A DNA stretch of 64,000 bases from Nostoc sp. UHCC 0302 (GTDB taxonomy: Bacteria > Cyanobacteriota > Cyanobacteriia > Cyanobacteriales > Nostocaceae). Of this stretch, positions 34,148-43,386 are shown piece by piece. Positions within the stretch are counted from its first letter, which is position 1, and each line of letters starts with the position of its first letter. Below the pieces are notes generated by a model. It made no database searches. It was not told where the DNA came from and saw only the letters and a program-made list of their open reading frames with translations. Both the position numbers and the translations under genes were made by a program. The stretch spans positions 1,242,501-1,306,500 of the forward strand of contig NZ_CP151099.1 of NCBI RefSeq assembly GCF_038096175.1, read 5' to 3'.

Positions 34148-34816
34148 TTAATTTTGTTTATAATGGTGCAAAACCTCAGTATATACACTAGAAAAATCCA
34201 GCCAAATTGGTAGCCCCAATTTTTCTAGGTAACACAGACTGGAGTGGAGTTGCTTCGTTTTGCCCCACAAATCTAATCCAAACCAGCCATCATCTTGAAT
34301 AGTAGGATTTAACAGCGCACTGGTAATATTGACTGTTAATCCATAACCAGAAACTAACTCAGAAATTACAGGTTTCTCATGATAGGTTTTTGAGATGCAA
34401 AGCTGCAAGCGTAGTCGATTGGTTTGACCTATAGAAATCCATCGCTGAAATTCTTCTTGCCATTGATTTGTTAACCATGCAGATTCTCTAGGTGTCAATT
34501 TGCTACCCAAATTGGGGAAAGGCTGCGAGTTTTGCTTAGGTTGAATGTGGTTGGCGATCGCAAGTTGCACTAAATTCACTCCCAATCCTTGCAGATATGA
34601 TAGACCATTTGTAATTTCTTGCGCGTTGCCTGATAAATCCAAGTCAAACCAGCCATCACTATCATTATTTGATACTAGGAATGCAGCTTTGATATTGACA
34701 GTTAAACCATATCGAGAAACTAGCCGGGAAATTACAGGTTGTCTGTGATACCGCTGAGGTACGAGAATTCGACTATGAACTGGTTCAGGTTTTATAGCTT
34801 TATTAGGAGACATCAT
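34148..34816 (-). CDS. Tandem NIL-domain protein
   Basis: The protein (222 residues from the ATG at 34816) consists of two NIL-type ferredoxin-like domains with the same motif order: YHRQPVISRLVSRYGLTVNI, then GWFDLDLSGNAQEITNGLSY (first, about 20-95) and YHEKPVISELVSGYGLTVNI, then GWFGLDLWG (second, about 140-215). NIL domains sense methionine or other ligands at the C-terminus of MetN-type ABC ATPases; here they are free of any ATPase. A good ribosome site (GGAGA) precedes the ATG. Between the domains is a Gln/Pro-rich linker. The role is not known; a ligand-sensing or adaptor function is an inference. Confidence 0.8.
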   Translation of the reverse strand: MMSPNKAIKPEPVHSRILVPQRYHRQPVISRLVSRYGLTVNIKAAFLVSNNDSDGWFDLDLSGNAQEITNGLSYLQGLGVNLVQLAIANHIQPKQNSQPFPNLGSKLTPRESAWLTNQWQEEFQRWISIGQTNRLRLQLCISKTYHEKPVISELVSGYGLTVNITSALLNPTIQDDGWFGLDLWGKTKQLHSSLCYLEKLGLPIWLDFSSVYTEVLHHYKQN

Positions 34817-35150
34817 ACTAATTCTCCGTAGCGATCGCACAGTCAAGGAACACTACTACCAAGGTAAAAAACTTGGGGTGAAGAAACTTTGGGTTCTTCA
34901 ACTTTGCCCGACTGGATCTTAATCTCATGGAGATTCTCCTTTTTAAGGTTGTTCTAAAATACGGTAAATCTATCGGAATACTGTATTTAAAATCCATGTT
35001 AAGGATAATCGCAGAAAAATCACAGAAACACAATGCGTAAATTCTCGTAAGATGTAGCAAATTTGTGGAGAAGGTGAAGAAAAGCAGAGAGCAGAGAGTT
35101 AGGGGTACAAAGAAAATAACCAATGTCCCATGCCCAATGCCCCATACAAA
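34817..35150. other. Intergenic region
   Basis: No supported gene is present. A 101-codon reverse ORF across 34818-35123 has no recognisable domain and overlaps purine-rich repeat tracts (AAGCAGAGAGCAGAGAG and CAATGTCCCATGCCCAATGC), so it is left out. Confidence 0.5.
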
Positions 35151-36242
35151 TTACATCTTCTGTAAAACCTGCCGAATTGTATCAGATGGCACTTGGTCGG
35201 TGACTGTTACTACACCAATCTGGGTTGGTAAAACAAATCGTACTTGACCTGCTTTAACTTTCTTGTCTAATTGCAAAGCCTCAATAATTGCTTCTATATC
35301 TAGCCCATCTGGTAACTGAGTCGGTAAACCCGTTTTTTGAATCAGGGCGTTTTGACGTTCTGCATCTTCTTTTTGCCACATTCCCAAATCTACAGCAATC
35401 TGCCCGGCTGCTACCATGCCAATAGCAACTGCTTCACCGTGATTGACTAAACGATAACCAGTCAAGCTTTCGACTGCATGACCGATGGTATGTCCATAGT
35501 TGAGAATCGCCCTTAATCCAGCTTCTTTTTCATCTTTACTAACAACATCGGCTTTAGCTTGGCAAGAGTGCGTTAATATAAGGTTTATCAGGTCGGTTTT
35601 TAGATAGCGGAGTTGGTCAAGACGTTTACTATCTTCCAATTGGGTAAACAATTCGGCATCCCAAATTATGCCGTACTTGATGACCTCCGCCATTCCCGCC
35701 CGAAATTCGCGCATGGGCAAACTTTTTAACACTTCTGGGTCAATTAATACCAAACGCGGTTGATGAAATGCCCCAATCAAGTTTTTGCCGTGGGGATGAT
35801 TCACGCCTGTTTTGCCACCAATTGCCGAGTCCACCATTGCCAAGAGAGTGGTAGGCACTTGTACTACATTAATTCCTCGTAACCAAGTTGCCGCTGCAAA
35901 GCCAGTCATATCGCCAATTACACCACCTCCCAAAGCCACCATCGTCGAAGAACGTTCTAGGCGGTTTTCTAGGGCTGCATCGTAGATTTTTTGAATTGAG
36001 TTGAGAGTTTTGTAGCGTTCTCCTGGTGGAAGAGTGCAAGTAGCAACTTCAAATCCAGCAGAGTTCAGCGATGCGATCGCTCTTGCTCCATAATGTTTAA
36101 AAATCGTCGGATTAGAAACCAGCAGTACTTTCTTGCCTAGATTCAAAGCAGCCATCTGTTGGCCCAGTTGATCTAAGCTTGAAGATGCGATCGCAATCTC
36201 ATAAGACTGCTCTGGTAGATTTACCTTAATTACAGAACTCAT
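35151..36242 (-). CDS. aroB: 3-dehydroquinate synthase
   Basis: The 363-residue protein has the full DHQS pattern: NAD-binding [18 protein letters not shown] near residue 100, [35 protein letters not shown] (metal and substrate site), [12 protein letters not shown] (metal-binding His pair) and HGEAVAIGM. It converts DAHP to 3-dehydroquinate in the shikimate pathway. Length and start (ATG at 36242) are normal. It is monocistronic, with repeat-rich DNA upstream. Confidence 0.97.
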   Translation of the reverse strand: MSSVIKVNLPEQSYEIAIASSSLDQLGQQMAALNLGKKVLLVSNPTIFKHYGARAIASLNSAGFEVATCTLPPGERYKTLNSIQKIYDAALENRLERSSTMVALGGGVIGDMTGFAAATWLRGINVVQVPTTLLAMVDSAIGGKTGVNHPHGKNLIGAFHQPRLVLIDPEVLKSLPMREFRAGMAEVIKYGIIWDAELFTQLEDSKRLDQLRYLKTDLINLILTHSCQAKADVVSKDEKEAGLRAILNYGHTIGHAVESLTGYRLVNHGEAVAIGMVAAGQIAVDLGMWQKEDAERQNALIQKTGLPTQLPDGLDIEAIIEALQLDKKVKAGQVRFVLPTQIGVVTVTDQVPSDTIRQVLQKM

Positions 36243-36342
36243 TACCCAACCCCATAGCGCCCGTGCGCTGGTATTCTATCGCAATCTGGGAGAGTGGGGA
36301 GTGGGAGACAAGGGGGAGCAGGGGAGAGAGGGATAATAACTA

Positions 36343-36409
36343 CTGACAAATGACCAATGACCAATGACCAATGACCAATGACAAATGGCAAATGACCAAT
36401 AACTAATGA
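36343..36409. repeat. AATGACC heptamer short tandem repeat
   Basis: Variants of AATGACC/AATGACA are repeated about nine times in a row between aroB and petL. The same family appears at 48033-48152 and 60097-60126. Confidence 0.8.
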
Positions 36410-36446
36410 TTCAATAGATTTAGTGAAGTATTGTGGAGAAAGATAA

Positions 36447-36542
36447 ATGTTTGCAGTGATCGCTTATATTGGCTTCTTAGGTTTGTTCTTTGGGTTAGCT
36501 CTCGGTCTATTCTTCGGTCTGCGTACTGCCAAGATAATTTAG
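36447..36542 (+). CDS. petL: Cytochrome b6f complex subunit PetL
   Basis: A 31-codon gene encodes [20 protein letters not shown] followed by [11 protein letters not shown], a single membrane helix ending in a short basic tail. This matches PetL, the small subunit VI that stabilises the dimeric cytochrome b6f complex in the thylakoid. A good ribosome site (GGAGA, 36435-36439) lies 7 nt before the ATG. Its size keeps it out of ordinary ORF lists. Other small b6f subunits (PetG, PetM, PetN) have different sequences. Confidence 0.87.
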   Translation: MFAVIAYIGFLGLFFGLALGLFFGLRTAKII

Positions 36543-36659
36543 TCGAGAGATACGTTTAACCTGTGATTCTCGTGGGGCAGGCATCCTGCTTGCCCTCAAA
36601 TAAATAGGGATAGGCGAGATGCCCATCCCAGAAAAATAGTATTTACATAGTTCAACTAA

Positions 36660-36727
36660 GAGAGACGCGATTATACTCTTACGAGAAGCCGCTCTTCGAG
36701 CGTCTACGCGTCTTTACAGGAGTTATT
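36660..36727. repeat. Dispersed hairpin repeat, copy 1 (GAGACGCGATTATACTCTTA type)
   Basis: AGAGACGCGATTATACTCTT, then ACGAGAAGCCGCTCTTCGAG and CGTCTACGCGTCT form nested inverted repeats. The same element occurs inverted at 43321-43383 and again at 60022-60089. It precedes bioB's 3' end, between petL and bioB. Confidence 0.75.
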
Positions 36728-36763
36728 AATCATTTCTCTCTTGTCTCCGCTCTATTACTCCCT

Positions 36764-37768
36764 TTATCCCACAACAGCCGGACTTACTACCTTTTCTGGC
36801 CTTTGGGAAGGAGGACGCATTTCTAAACCAAGTAAATTCAGCATTTCCCGGTCGGTATCATAATCTGGACAGGGTGTAGTCACTGTTAACATCTTGTTGT
36901 CGTCGCTGGAAAATATAGAATTAGCTCCTGCCATGAAGCAAAAAGCTTGTTCTACTTGGGAAAGTCTAGCCCTACCAGCGCTGAGACGGACATCGGAAGC
37001 TGGCATTAAAATTCTTGCTGTGGCAATCATCCGTACAACATCCCAAATGGGGACATCGGGCTGATTTTCTAAGGGTGTACCTGATACTTGGGAGAGAATA
37101 TTAATTGGCACTGACTCTGGATGCGGAGCTAAATTTACCAGAGTGTGTAACATAGATACACGGTCATTGACAGTTTCGCCCAAACCGAGAATACCGCCAG
37201 AGCATACAGTAACATTTGTCTGCCGGACATTCTCAATTGTGTTTAGGCGATCGCCATATGTTCTTGTAGTAATAATCGTGCTGTAATATTCCTGGGACGT
37301 ATCCAAGTTGTGGTTATAGGCGTACAGCCCCGCTTCTTCTAATCGCCTTGCCTGATTTGCCGTTAGCATACCCAAGGTGCAACATACTTCTAAACCCATT
37401 GCAGTTACGTCCTTGACCATTTCCAGGACTTCCTCAAATTGTGAGTTATCCCGAACTTCACGCCAAGCAGCACCCATGCAGATGCGACTTATTCCCGTTT
37501 CTTTGGCTTTTTGGGCGATGCTAACTACAGTTTCTTTTTCTAGGAGTGCTTGCGGCTTTACCTCTGTTTTATAACGAGAAGATTGGGCGCAGTAGCTACA
37601 ATCTTCTGGACAACCTCCTGTTTTAATAGAGATTAGTTTACAGACTTGGATTTTTTTTGGGTCATGATATTGGCGATGTACACTAGCAGCTTGATAAATA
37701 AGCTCTAGCAATGGCGTATCATATATCGCCCTAATCTCTGCTTCCTGCCAATCGTAGCGTATTACCAC
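36764..37768 (-). CDS. bioB: Biotin synthase
   Basis: The 334-residue radical-SAM enzyme has the CxxxCxxC cluster [10 protein letters not shown] (Cys53, Cys57, Cys60) binding the [4Fe-4S]-SAM centre, [25 protein letters not shown] and RLSAGR with the residues of the auxiliary [2Fe-2S] cluster that donates sulfur. It converts dethiobiotin to biotin. The length is typical of the long cyanobacterial form, with a C-terminal tail ending [15 protein letters not shown]. The start used is a GTG at 37768. No other bio gene is adjacent. Confidence 0.97.
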   Translation of the reverse strand: MVIRYDWQEAEIRAIYDTPLLELIYQAASVHRQYHDPKKIQVCKLISIKTGGCPEDCSYCAQSSRYKTEVKPQALLEKETVVSIAQKAKETGISRICMGAAWREVRDNSQFEEVLEMVKDVTAMGLEVCCTLGMLTANQARRLEEAGLYAYNHNLDTSQEYYSTIITTRTYGDRLNTIENVRQTNVTVCSGGILGLGETVNDRVSMLHTLVNLAPHPESVPINILSQVSGTPLENQPDVPIWDVVRMIATARILMPASDVRLSAGRARLSQVEQAFCFMAGANSIFSSDDNKMLTVTTPCPDYDTDREMLNLLGLEMRPPSQRPEKVVSPAVVG

Positions 37769-38158
37769 CGATATCTATCCTTCTTGTAGATTGGATTTAT
37801 CAAGAGCTATCTTTTGCTTAAATCTTTTAAAATACAGCGTTTGAGCAAAGCGATATCATCGAAGTTATGCCACAGACTGTGTTTTATCATTCATTAGGTC
37901 TGAATCCTTTCGCTCTAGATATTAGAAATCAGCTTATCAAGATTTTGGTTGTATGGCAGATTAATAAGAAAAATACTCGCTTTTACAGTTGCAAGTAGGC
38001 AAAAGCGTAACGATTTTGACAAAATACTTATATCTATTTAGTTAATTTTTTTTAATTGCAATACAACAAAATCGAGCGTTCCTAAATTCATGAGTTATGG
38101 ATAACGCTTATTTTATTTTTGTAAACTGCATCACATTTCTCTACAAATTACCAAATAA
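37769..38158. other. Intergenic region
   Basis: Nothing firm is seen. A 43-codon ORF at 37867-37998 (starting MPQTVFYHSLGLNPFALD) has only a weak upstream GAAG and no recognisable family, so it is noted but not called. The rest is AT-rich promoter-like DNA between divergent genes. Confidence 0.5.
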
Positions 38159-38905
38159 ATGAAAACAGAGCGTAAGGAAATCCTTAAAATTCATGAAGTC
38201 TCTTCTACCAAAAAATCCGCAGACCTTGACGGATGCGTTGCCAAAATTAAAGAAATTGTAAAATCAATTATTGTTTCCAGTGAAATACCGAAGGCAGCAA
38301 TAGTTGCGGTCATTGCAGCATTAATTACTGCTTCAGCGATATTTTTCTTACTGATTGTGGGAAATTTCACATACGGATTAAGCCAACCAATATACCAATT
38401 GTCAGGATTAGCAGGTAATTTTGATGTAACTGTTGATTATCATCGTCAAGCTATTTTAACCGATTACCTAAAGATGATGACGCAGGTAATTTCCGAAGAA
38501 AATTCTAAACAAATTAAAGACAAATCACCAATTTTTCGGGCAATGACTCAGACGACCTTACAAGAGCTAGACTCAAAACGCAAACGTTATATTATCATGT
38601 TTTTGCAAGATACAGGTTTATTACAAATCTCATCAAGAAAGCAACCATCTTTACTTTTGGGAGCAAATCTTGTCGGTGCTAACCTACAAGGTATAAGTTT
38701 AAGGTCTGCAAACTTACAAGGTACTAATCTAGCTGGTGCAGATTTGCGTGGTACAGACTTACGGGACGTGAATTTTACTAATGCTAACCTGAATAAATCC
38801 TGCTATAATAGCCTAACTATTTTTGACAAAGAATTTCAGCCCAGCGCCGTAGGGATGAGAGAAGTTACAAAATCCCAAGAATGTGCCTGGAACACATCCC
38901 GTTAA
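38159..38905 (+). CDS. Membrane protein with C-terminal pentapeptide repeats
   Basis: After a charged N-terminus there is one strong membrane helix (PKAAIVAVIAALITASAIFF and continuing, about residues 43-78). A middle soluble region is followed near residue 165 by about eight A(N/D)LXX pentapeptides (NLVGANLQGISLRSANLQG, cited in part), which predict a short right-handed beta-helix. The last 35 residues end in CAWNTSR. This layout is common in cyanobacteria; the function is unknown. The GNAT gene follows after 11 bp, so the two are probably cotranscribed. Confidence 0.8.
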   Translation: MKTERKEILKIHEVSSTKKSADLDGCVAKIKEIVKSIIVSSEIPKAAIVAVIAALITASAIFFLLIVGNFTYGLSQPIYQLSGLAGNFDVTVDYHRQAILTDYLKMMTQVISEENSKQIKDKSPIFRAMTQTTLQELDSKRKRYIIMFLQDTGLLQISSRKQPSLLLGANLVGANLQGISLRSANLQGTNLAGADLRGTDLRDVNFTNANLNKSCYNSLTIFDKEFQPSAVGMREVTKSQECAWNTSR

Positions 38906-38916
38906 TGATGTAGTCT

Positions 38917-39495
38917 ATGAAATCAGAACTGCCACTAATTACTAGCGATCGCCTATTATTACGAGTAGCAATCCAAGAAGATATACCCCAAATTGTCAAA
39001 TACTTCACAGAGAACAAAACCTATCTTACTCCATTTTACCCACGTTGGGCTGAGAGTTTTTTTACTGAAGAGTATTGGCAGTATCAAATAGAGAACAGCT
39101 TTCTAGAATTTATTAATGACCAATCATTAAAATTATTTATTTGTACTAAAAAAGCTCCAAGTAAAATTATTGGAACTATCAACTTTAGTAATTTTATTCA
39201 AGGTGCTGCTCATTTTTGCTACGTAGGATATAGCCTTGCTGAGTCCAAGCAAGGCAAAGGTTATATGACAGAAGCATTAAAAGTAGCTACTGATTATGTA
39301 TTTCAAGAATTAAATCTTCACCGGATTATGGCTAATTATATGCCCCACAATCGGCGAAGTGGTAATGTACTTAAAAGGCTCGGTTTTGTTGTTGAAGGAT
39401 ATGCTAGAGACTATTTGTTGATTAATGGACAATGGGAAGATCATATTCTTACAAGTCTGACAAATCCTAAGTGGCAAGCAGACAAATATTCTTGA
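38917..39495 (+). CDS. GNAT acetyltransferase, RimJ/RimL type
   Basis: The 192-residue protein has the RimJ/L layout: ITSDRLLLR at the N-terminus, IIGTINFSNF, VGYSLAESKQGKGYMTEALK (acetyl-CoA-binding Q/R-x-x-G-x-G/A variant) and LHRIMANYMPHNRRSGNVLKRLGF, followed by EGYARDYLLINGQWEDH. RimJ/L enzymes acetylate N-termini of ribosomal proteins, but many relatives act on other amines. It follows the pentapeptide gene at 11 bp. A hairpin with a T-tract lies about 45 bp after its stop. Confidence 0.88.
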   Translation: MKSELPLITSDRLLLRVAIQEDIPQIVKYFTENKTYLTPFYPRWAESFFTEEYWQYQIENSFLEFINDQSLKLFICTKKAPSKIIGTINFSNFIQGAAHFCYVGYSLAESKQGKGYMTEALKVATDYVFQELNLHRIMANYMPHNRRSGNVLKRLGFVVEGYARDYLLINGQWEDHILTSLTNPKWQADKYS

Positions 39496-39798
39496 TAATA
39501 ATTGAAAATTAAGAAATTTTTTAATATTTGGACATCTTGTAAAAGTCTTAATTTGAGACTTTTTCTCTGCGCCTCTGTCTTGGAAAGTTGAGGGCGGCTC
39601 TGCCGACTTATAGACACCCGTAGATGCGCTTTGCGCGGCTTAAGGAAGGATAACAGGCGTGGAAATTCCCTATAAAAGCGGACTCGTTCACCATACAGCT
39701 TCCTCTAAATCCAGAATTTTGCTATATGAGTTACTTTATGCGTCTATGGTGGCGCTAGAGGTAGTATTAAGGGAAGAATGAATTAAGCTTTGCTCGTA
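39496..39798. other. Intergenic region with terminator and small repeats
   Basis: No gene is seen. AAAGTCT at 39542 and AGACTTT at 39554 form a 7-bp stem followed by TTTCT, a likely terminator for the GNAT gene. The remainder has GC-rich repeat-like fragments (GGGCGGCTCTGCC near 39591). Confidence 0.55.
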
Positions 39799-41256
39799 AT
39801 GACTCTGGCTGAAACTCCAAACGACAAGAATTCTAGCAATCCTTTTCTTACCCTCAACTACGAACCAGCCTTAGAATCTCTAGGCGATGACTACTACGAC
39901 GAAGTTGCAGCGGCAGAATTTCCCCAACACCTCCTACGTTGGCGCAACGATGAATTGCTACCCATTTTGGGGCTAGACCCCCAAGCAGTCACAGACGAAG
40001 ATTTCATCACAGCCTTTGGCAAATTTGAAGGGCGCAAACCCTTATTAGCGCTACGTTACCACGGCTATCAATTTGGTGAATATAATCGGCAGTTGGGTGA
40101 TGGCAGAGGCTTTCTCTATGGGCAAGTACGCGCCACTAATGGCGAATTATACGACTTTGGCACAAAAGGTTCTGGTAGGACGCCCTACTCCCGTGGTGGC
40201 GACGGTATGCTCACACTTAAAGGCGGCGTGCGGGAAGTTTTGGCAGCAGAAGCCCTGCACTACTTGGGTGTACGTACCTCCCGCTGTCTAACGATGATTG
40301 AAACAGGTTTATCCCTTTGGCGAGGCGATGAACCTTCACCTACACGCTCATCTGTGATGATCAGGATGAGCAGTTCTCATATTCGGTTTGGCACGTTTGA
40401 GCGCCTGCACTATTTCCAGCGCCCAGATTTGATTCAAAAGCTATTAAATCACGTAATTGAGCAGTATTACCAAGACTTAAGCACTGAAAAAGATAAATAT
40501 GCCCTGTTTTACGCCCAATTAGTTAAACGGATTGCCGAATTAGTAGCACAGTGGATGGCTGCTGGCTTTTGTCATGCAGTCCTCAATACTGACAATATGT
40601 CGATTACGGGGGAAAGTTTTGACTATGGCCCTTATGCGTTTATCCCTACTTATGACCCTTATTTTATAGCTGCGTATTTTGACTATTATGGACGCTATTC
40701 TTACAGCTATCAACCAAGCATTTGCAAGTTGAATTTAGAAATGCTCCAAGAACCTTTAAAGTCGATTATTGATCAAGGTGATTTGGAGGCTGGATTAGCC
40801 AGATTTGATGAGTACTATCAAGCTGAATACAGGTCTTTGATGTTGAAAAAGTTGGGGTTTAAAGAGTTACAACATCCACAAACAGAAGAACTTGTGAATT
40901 TAACGCTTGATTTTTTACAAGATAGCCAAATAGGTTATCACCAGTTCTTTTATGAAATGGCTCGCACTTTTTCATCCAAATGGCGAGATGAACCAGCTTT
41001 TGTGCTGAATGCTTCAGATATTGTGCCAGTACCAGGAGCTTCAGCAATTTTTGATAATTGGTGCATACTGTACCATAAAATTTTGAATGATTTTGACCTC
41101 AGCAGTATTGATGGAATTGCTCAAACATTGGCTGATCATAATCCGAAAACTGTATTATTAAGGCCTGTAATTGAATCTATTTGGGAAGCGATCGCCCAAG
41201 AAGATAATTGGCAACCTTTCAATGATTTAGTGAAGCAAATTCAGTCTAGGCAATAG
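39799..41256 (+). CDS. selO: Protein adenylyltransferase SelO (YdiU/UPF0061)
   Basis: The protein (485 residues from the ATG at 39799) has the pseudokinase-fold signature: [31 protein letters not shown]-like (here [20 protein letters not shown], catalytic lysine region), [27 protein letters not shown] and [26 protein letters not shown], cited in part, with the metal-binding N and D residues. SelO transfers AMP from ATP to Ser/Thr/Tyr residues. The cyanobacterial form lacks a terminal selenocysteine, as here. A TTG three codons upstream is an alternative start. Confidence 0.95.
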   Translation: MTLAETPNDKNSSNPFLTLNYEPALESLGDDYYDEVAAAEFPQHLLRWRNDELLPILGLDPQAVTDEDFITAFGKFEGRKPLLALRYHGYQFGEYNRQLGDGRGFLYGQVRATNGELYDFGTKGSGRTPYSRGGDGMLTLKGGVREVLAAEALHYLGVRTSRCLTMIETGLSLWRGDEPSPTRSSVMIRMSSSHIRFGTFERLHYFQRPDLIQKLLNHVIEQYYQDLSTEKDKYALFYAQLVKRIAELVAQWMAAGFCHAVLNTDNMSITGESFDYGPYAFIPTYDPYFIAAYFDYYGRYSYSYQPSICKLNLEMLQEPLKSIIDQGDLEAGLARFDEYYQAEYRSLMLKKLGFKELQHPQTEELVNLTLDFLQDSQIGYHQFFYEMARTFSSKWRDEPAFVLNASDIVPVPGASAIFDNWCILYHKILNDFDLSSIDGIAQTLADHNPKTVLLRPVIESIWEAIAQEDNWQPFNDLVKQIQSRQ

Positions 41257-41294
41257 TTTTGGCTTTATTTACGAGTAAGGAGACTCTGATCTTT

Positions 41295-41906
41295 TTACTC
41301 GTATCGCAGTAGCACATACAAATTTTTTTGATTACCACGCATGAGGCGAAAATTTTCGTCTAAATAGGTAATATCTGTCCAGCCATTAAAGGAAAGTGTT
41401 GATTCCAAAGGCAACTGATTCTCGACTCCTAAAGCCTTACGAAAACTAGAGTCAGTCAAATCATTGCTTACGCTTTTAACGGATGTTTCTAGAAAATCAA
41501 TATTGAGACGTTTAGAATCTTCTACTGTGTAACGCCCTTTAACTATAGTAATACCATTAATACCAGAACCTAGAGTAAATTCAATTAGGTTATTGTATTG
41601 CTGAGTATCTGTATAAACTTCTTGAAAGATACCAGTAACGCTGATACCTACATTCGGTAGTTTACCAAAAGAAACACGTTGCAGAGTAGTTTCTCGTTCT
41701 AAGCCAAATGTACTGTACAAAAGCCGCCAGCGCCCTTGAATCAATTCAAGATGGTTTGTTGGTTCAGTAGTAGGATTTACAGCCTCAAGCGATCGCGCTA
41801 ATGTCTCGATTTGCTCCTTGGCTGTGGGAGTATAGTTAAACCCAATGTCACTAGCTTCTGAAATAGAAATCAGTTCTTGTTTGAGATTTATCAATTCGCC
41901 AACCAT
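41295..41906 (-). CDS. PAP/fibrillin family protein
   Basis: The 203-residue protein has the plastid-lipid-associated (PAP/fibrillin) pattern: IQGRWRLLYSTFG near residue 65, VGISVTGIFQEVYTD, KGRYTVEDSKRLNIDFLET and the terminal WTDITYLDENFRLMRGNQKNLYVLLR, cited in part, which closes the lipocalin-like barrel. Family members bind lipids or isoprenoids and protect photosynthetic membranes under stress. It is soluble or peripheral, with no signal. The stop lies 38 bp from the selO stop on the opposite strand. Confidence 0.88.
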   Translation of the reverse strand: MVGELINLKQELISISEASDIGFNYTPTAKEQIETLARSLEAVNPTTEPTNHLELIQGRWRLLYSTFGLERETTLQRVSFGKLPNVGISVTGIFQEVYTDTQQYNNLIEFTLGSGINGITIVKGRYTVEDSKRLNIDFLETSVKSVSNDLTDSSFRKALGVENQLPLESTLSFNGWTDITYLDENFRLMRGNQKNLYVLLRYE

Positions 41907-42135
41907 AAACTATGCACCTTAACTGAACTGTATTGAACAGTATTGTACTTTACACGATTTGTAGATTTAAGTGAACGGTATTGAGTTGTAATCTGAATTA
42001 AATCAATATATTTTTTTACTACAAAGTGCTAAAAGTTGGGAGTATAAGAAGGACAAAAGGGTTTAACATCATCGAATGAATAAAAAAAGCGTTGTCTTTT
42101 GCTCGTGGCTGTGCATCAACGTTTTTTTCAATTCT
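41907..42135. other. Intergenic DNA upstream of the small-RNA-like array
   Basis: No gene is seen. It contains the PAP/fibrillin promoter and CTGAACTGTATTGAACAGTA near 41924, a remnant resembling the end of the MITE at 31369. Confidence 0.5.
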
Positions 42136-42230
42136 TCCTGATGCAGCGAGAACTCAGACGGATATATAGATAGTAGATGCACCTTAATTAAACCACAGCC
42201 CCCAGTCTTGGACTGGAGGCTTTTTTTTTT
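42136..42230 (+). ncRNA. Tandem small-RNA-like unit 1
   Basis: Unit 1 has TCCTGA at 42136-42141, then GTAGATGCACC starting 32 nt after the end of that motif (42173-42183), with TATAGA between as a possible -10 box, and a 10-bp hairpin (GCCCCCAGTC / GACTGGAGGC, one mismatch) at 42198-42220 followed by ten T. A transcript from about 42173 to 42230 would be roughly 58 nt. The unit repeats twice more with a period of about 160 bp. Promoter and RNA are inferred; the terminator and the motif conservation are seen. Confidence 0.65.
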
Positions 42231-42297
42231 ACAAGTTATTCATTTTTCAATGTTTGTAATTTTGTCCTAAAAACAATTTTGTTAAAAGTCGAATTTG

Positions 42298-42387
42298 TCC
42301 TGATGCTATGAAAACTAAAGCGGATCAATAAATGGTAGATGCACCTTAATAAATTATTGCCTTCAGCTTTTGGCTGGAGGCTTTTTT
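42298..42387 (+). ncRNA. Tandem small-RNA-like unit 2
   Basis: TCCTGA at 42298-42303, GTAGATGCACC at 42335-42345 (again 32 nt on), and a hairpin (GCCTTCAGC / GCTGGAGGC with one G-U pair) at 42359-42381 followed by six T. The stretch GGATCAATAAATGGTAGATG is identical to that of unit 3. The upstream 50 bp between units are not conserved, which argues that selection acts on the motif, the start region and the terminator. Confidence 0.65.
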
Positions 42388-42457
42388 ATATCAAGTTGTA
42401 ATTCCTAGCATTTATAAATTAGTGATATATAAAAAACTTTTGTAAAAACTCAAATTT

Positions 42458-42547
42458 TCCGGATTTAGCCGTATTTAAAGTGGATCAATAAATGGTAGAT
42501 GCACCCTAAAAAATTATTGCCCTCAGTCTTTGGCTGGGGGCTTTTCT
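42458..42547 (+). ncRNA. Tandem small-RNA-like unit 3 (perfect TCCGGA)
   Basis: TCCGGA at 42458-42463 equals the core of the DIF+ class of heterocyst-specific promoters described for Anabaena 7120, where it lies near -35. GTAGATGCACC follows at 42495-42505, and a hairpin (GCCCTCAG / CTGGGGGC with one G-U pair) at 42519-42541 is followed by TTTTCTT. The terminator is one base-pair step from the exoD stop codon on the other strand and could serve both directions. Confidence 0.65.
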
Positions 42548-43167
42548 TATCTAAATATAGATGGGAGCCAACTGGGAGCTAACCATAGAGCATAACCAAT
42601 AAATGTAAATAGTAAGGTAATTAAGGCAGTGATAAAGTAGCTGATACAAATCAGTAAACCATCTGATTCGATGGTGGCAACTGCTAAAAGTAAAATGCCT
42701 ACAGTGGGAATAGGATTAGTAAAGGGAACTGGTGACATTAGTAATAGTGTCAACCAAGATATACAAAGTCCATTGATGCGCCAAATCAAAGGATTATCGG
42801 CTATTTTGGCTAACCTGGGACGGGCAATTTTCTCTAATATTTTAGTGAGACGGCGCAGGTTTTGTAACAGTAACTGGGCAAACGGGCGAGGGAATTTGTA
42901 GTTGGCAATTCTTTTAGGTAGCCAAGGCGATCGCCTACCTAAAACCATCTGTATTGATAATATCAGGCTAGCAGCACCAAAAGGGCCAGCTAATCCTGGT
43001 GGCATGGGAAACAAAAAAGGCAAAACTAATAATACAATTACTAAGCTAAATCCTCGTTCGGAGGTTTCTGCCAGAATATCACCTAGAGTCAGAGGCTCTT
43101 GTGCTAGGCGTTGCAGCAGGGACTTAATATCTTGAGAAAATCTCAGATGTGTTTGGCGGGAGTTCAT
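42547..43167 (-). CDS. ExoD-family membrane protein
   Basis: The protein (206 residues from the ATG at 43167) has the ExoD pattern: LTLGDILAETSERGFSLVIVLL, cited in part, PFLFPMPPGLAGPFGAASL and QMVLGRRSPWLPKRI, followed by three hydrophobic segments (CISWLTLLLMSPV, TVGILLLAVATIESDGLLI, ALITLLFTFIGYALW). ExoD was found by its effect on exopolysaccharide synthesis in rhizobia; biochemical activity is unknown. A GTG at 43194 would add nine residues. Neither start has a good ribosome site. Confidence 0.85.
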   Translation of the reverse strand: MNSRQTHLRFSQDIKSLLQRLAQEPLTLGDILAETSERGFSLVIVLLVLPFLFPMPPGLAGPFGAASLILSIQMVLGRRSPWLPKRIANYKFPRPFAQLLLQNLRRLTKILEKIARPRLAKIADNPLIWRINGLCISWLTLLLMSPVPFTNPIPTVGILLLAVATIESDGLLICISYFITALITLLFTFIGYALWLAPSWLPSIFR

Positions 43168-43320
43168 GGAAGTTGCTACAGTACCCAGCTTCACCTAACT
43201 AAATTAATGTGAATATAAATACAAGTGTAGCCAAAACTAATCCTTAAAATATCAGATTTTTATTAGGTAAGTTAGGAGAGTGAAGGGAGGAGATGGAGAA
43301 TAAATAATTAATAACTTTGA

Positions 43321-43383
43321 CTCTTGTACAAACGCGTAGACGCTCGAAGAGCAGCTTCTCGTAAGAGTATAATCGCGTCTCTA
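43321..43383. repeat. Dispersed hairpin repeat, copy 2 (inverted)
   Basis: This is the reverse complement of the element at 36660-36727 and 60022-60089, with GCGTAGACGCTCGAAGAGC and the TAAGAGTATAATCGCGTCTC end. It lies between the exoD start and the lipid kinase stop. Confidence 0.75.
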
Positions 43384-43386
43384 CTC

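Noticed and set aside
34818-35123. 101-codon minus-strand ORF
   Set aside because: Composition is that of translated noncoding and repeat DNA, and no family is recognisable.
42198-42541. The three hairpins as simple successive terminators of the fibrillin/exoD intergenic region
   Set aside because: The neighbouring genes point away from or into the region on the minus strand, and conserved upstream motifs at fixed distance are not expected for terminators alone; kept only as an alternative.
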